Below are positions 5,111 to 6,253 of a stretch of 6,253 bases of DNA, one piece after another. The notes beneath the pieces were generated by a model. That model saw only the letters and a list, made by a program, of their open reading frames with translations, made no database searches and had not been told where the DNA came from. The position numbers and the translations under genes are program-made. Numbering within the stretch: position 1 is the stretch's first letter; the number at the start of each line of letters is the position of its first letter. This DNA comes from JAQVWU01 sp964628455 (lineage in GTDB: Bacteria; Bacillota; Clostridia; Oscillospirales; CAG-272), in assembly GCA_964628455.1 (NCBI GenBank), contig CAZVPD010000198.1, forward strand, positions 1 through 6,253, written 5' to 3'.

Positions 5111-6253
5111 CTGAAATCGGGAACTTCCAGCATCACGCCTCCTTTGTCCGCTGATTCCGCTGCCAGAATTGCCGGAGCCGCCGTCTCGACCGCTTTGCAG
5201 ACGTCCATGGGAGGGTTTTTATCGTTCTTTATCGCGTCGATAAAATAATGGATCGGATACCAGTCCGAACCGCCGTGACCGCTTTCCCGGATAAAGCCCT
5301 CGGCATCCGTATTTTCAAGAGTCCAGTCGTGTTCGGTCCATCCTTCGGCAGGGGCCCACATTTTCGGTTTGTCCGTCGTGTTGCGTGTCCATTCAACCGA
5401 TCGTTCGGTTCCTTTGATCTGATACCAGTGCGCATATGTCCCACCCTTCGGACCGTGAGGTGATGTAAATCCTGCCCGGACGCTGAAGATCGTATCATTT
5501 GAATTATACATCAGAGCCGTTTCCATATCGCGGGCGATCAGACCTTCGGAAACATAACTGGAAGCCCTCGTTCCGAAGCAGGAAACCTTTGTGATGCGTC
5601 CGCCTGTGATCGAAAGCAGCGGGCTGAGAGTATGGGGAAGATAGAATATAGGGTTTTTCCATGTATTTCCCCGCCAGGAAGGCTTATAATCCGGATCACT
5701 GTAATATTTGGGGTCGTTTGAATGGACGCGATGACCCGTTTTTATATTCACGAAATTATCCCATACGGGCTCGTAATGAAGATATTCGCCTTCGGCGTAT
5801 ATGATTTTGCCGAATTCACCGCGCTCAGACATCTCGCGCCATTTTCGTATAAAGTCCCAATAGCGCGTCTGTTCTGCAAGCTGATATTTGCAGCCGGTCT
5901 TTTTTACTGTATTTACTAAGTTCCAACACTGACCGATCGTATAAGCCGCGGGAACCTCGGTCATTACATGGATTCCGCGGTTCATCGCATCACAGGCATA
6001 ATCAACCTGTATATCCGGATCGCAGGCGATAAACAATGCGTCAAACGCTTCGTTTTTTATCAGTTCCTCATAACTGAGATAGGGTCGGACCGATTTTCCG
6101 AAAGCGGCATTAAATTCGGCGGCAAAACTGTCGGCGACGTCATCCGCATTATCGCAGAACGCGGTAAATTCAACATCGGGATGGTTTATATAGGTAGAAC
6201 TGACAAGTCCTCTGCAGCGGCCTCCGGTTCCGAGACAGGCTATTCTGACTTTT
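5104..6253 (-). CDS. Gfo/Idh/MocA-family protein, GH109-like (N-terminus beyond window)
   Basis: An open frame runs from the window's right edge to a TAA at 5106-5104, giving 382 visible residues; only a few N-terminal residues seem to be missing. Visible residues 3-15 form the first Rossmann strand and dinucleotide turn (I-A-C-L-G-T-G-G-R-C-R-G), and residues 71-101 hold the classic D-A-L-F-I-A-C-D-P and H-V-M-T-E-V-P. Ordinary Gfo/Idh/MocA dehydrogenases have E-K-P at that last point, with a catalytic Lys; here it is E-V-P-A-A (99-103), as I recall from GH109 enzymes, which use NAD transiently to cleave glycosides such as alpha-N-acetylgalactosaminides. Y204-x-x-H207, inside Y-L-P-H-T-L-S-P, sits where GH109 has its catalytic Tyr/His region. 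The C-terminus (V-P-D-F) is typical of this subgroup. A cytoplasmic sugar glycosidase or oxidoreductase is inferred. A TTG at 6036 could start a shorter frame, but this would delete the nucleotide-binding turn. Confidence 0.9.
   Translation of the reverse strand, partial: KVRIACLGTGGRCRGLVSSTYINHPDVEFTAFCDNADDVADSFAAEFNAAFGKSVRPYLSYEELIKNEAFDALFIACDPDIQVDYACDAMNRGIHVMTEVPAAYTIGQCWNLVNTVKKTGCKYQLAEQTRYWDFIRKWREMSERGEFGKIIYAEGEYLHYEPVWDNFVNIKTGHRVHSNDPKYYSDPDYKPSWRGNTWKNPIFYLPHTLSPLLSITGGRITKVSCFGTRASSYVSEGLIARDMETALMYNSNDTIFSVRAGFTSPHGPKGGTYAHWYQIKGTERSVEWTRNTTDKPKMWAPAEGWTEHDWTLENTDAEGFIRESGHGGSDWYPIHYFIDAIKNDKNPPMDVCKAVETAAPAILAAESADKGGVMLEVPDFRC

Noticed and set aside
5104..6036. Shorter reading of the Gfo/Idh/MocA gene starting at a TTG at 6036
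   Set aside because: The frame stays open to the window edge and the upstream part encodes the Gly-rich dinucleotide-binding turn and the first Rossmann strand, so the true start lies beyond 6253.

Overview
The window looks like a chromosomal carbohydrate-use neighbourhood from an uncultured low-to-mid GC Bacillota, most likely a gut- or rumen-type Clostridia. The evidence is indirect: strong GGAGG ribosome binding sites, a lipoprotein solute-binding protein of the type abundant in Clostridia, a TIM-barrel orphan family I associate with Clostridia, and roughly balanced base composition with free use of ATA isoleucine codons. No rRNA, tRNA, mobile element, CRISPR array or phage gene was seen. 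Coding density is very high, with no gap above about 55 bases.

Left part, plus strand (1-996): the C-terminal end of a sodium:solute symporter (SSS family), then, after 53 bases, a complete 225-residue TIM-barrel protein of unknown function, usually annotated only as 'hydrolase'. A strong hairpin at 1003-1029 ends this unit. It has an A-tract on one side and a T-tract on the other, so it should also terminate the opposing transcript.

Right part, minus strand (1036-6253, transcribed right to left): four tightly packed genes, evidently one operon. In order of transcription they are: (1) a Gfo/Idh/MocA-fold protein that runs off the right edge and carries GH109-like features (E-V-P in place of E-K-P, and Y-x-x-H); (2) a ten-helix EamA/DMT-type transporter overlapping it by 7 bases; (3) after 29 bases, a lipoprotein ABC-type sugar-binding protein with a full EF-hand-like calcium loop; (4) joined by a TGATG stop/start overlap, a 565-residue protein with an apparent N-terminal glutamine-amidotransferase-like (flavodoxin-like) domain, a divergent polysaccharide-deacetylase-like (NodB-fold) domain and a beta-rich tail. 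A binding protein, a membrane carrier, a possible NAD-dependent glycosidase or sugar oxidoreductase and a deacetylase-like protein in one operon suggest capture and processing of a specific, possibly N-acetylated or otherwise modified glycan. That substrate idea is inference. No ABC permease, ATPase or regulator lies in the window; they may lie beyond the right edge or elsewhere.

The parts most worth attention are the unusual two-domain deacetylase-like protein, the redox-enzyme-fold protein that may be a glycosidase, and the TIM-barrel orphan. I do not see a clearly new defence, mobile or RNA-based system.
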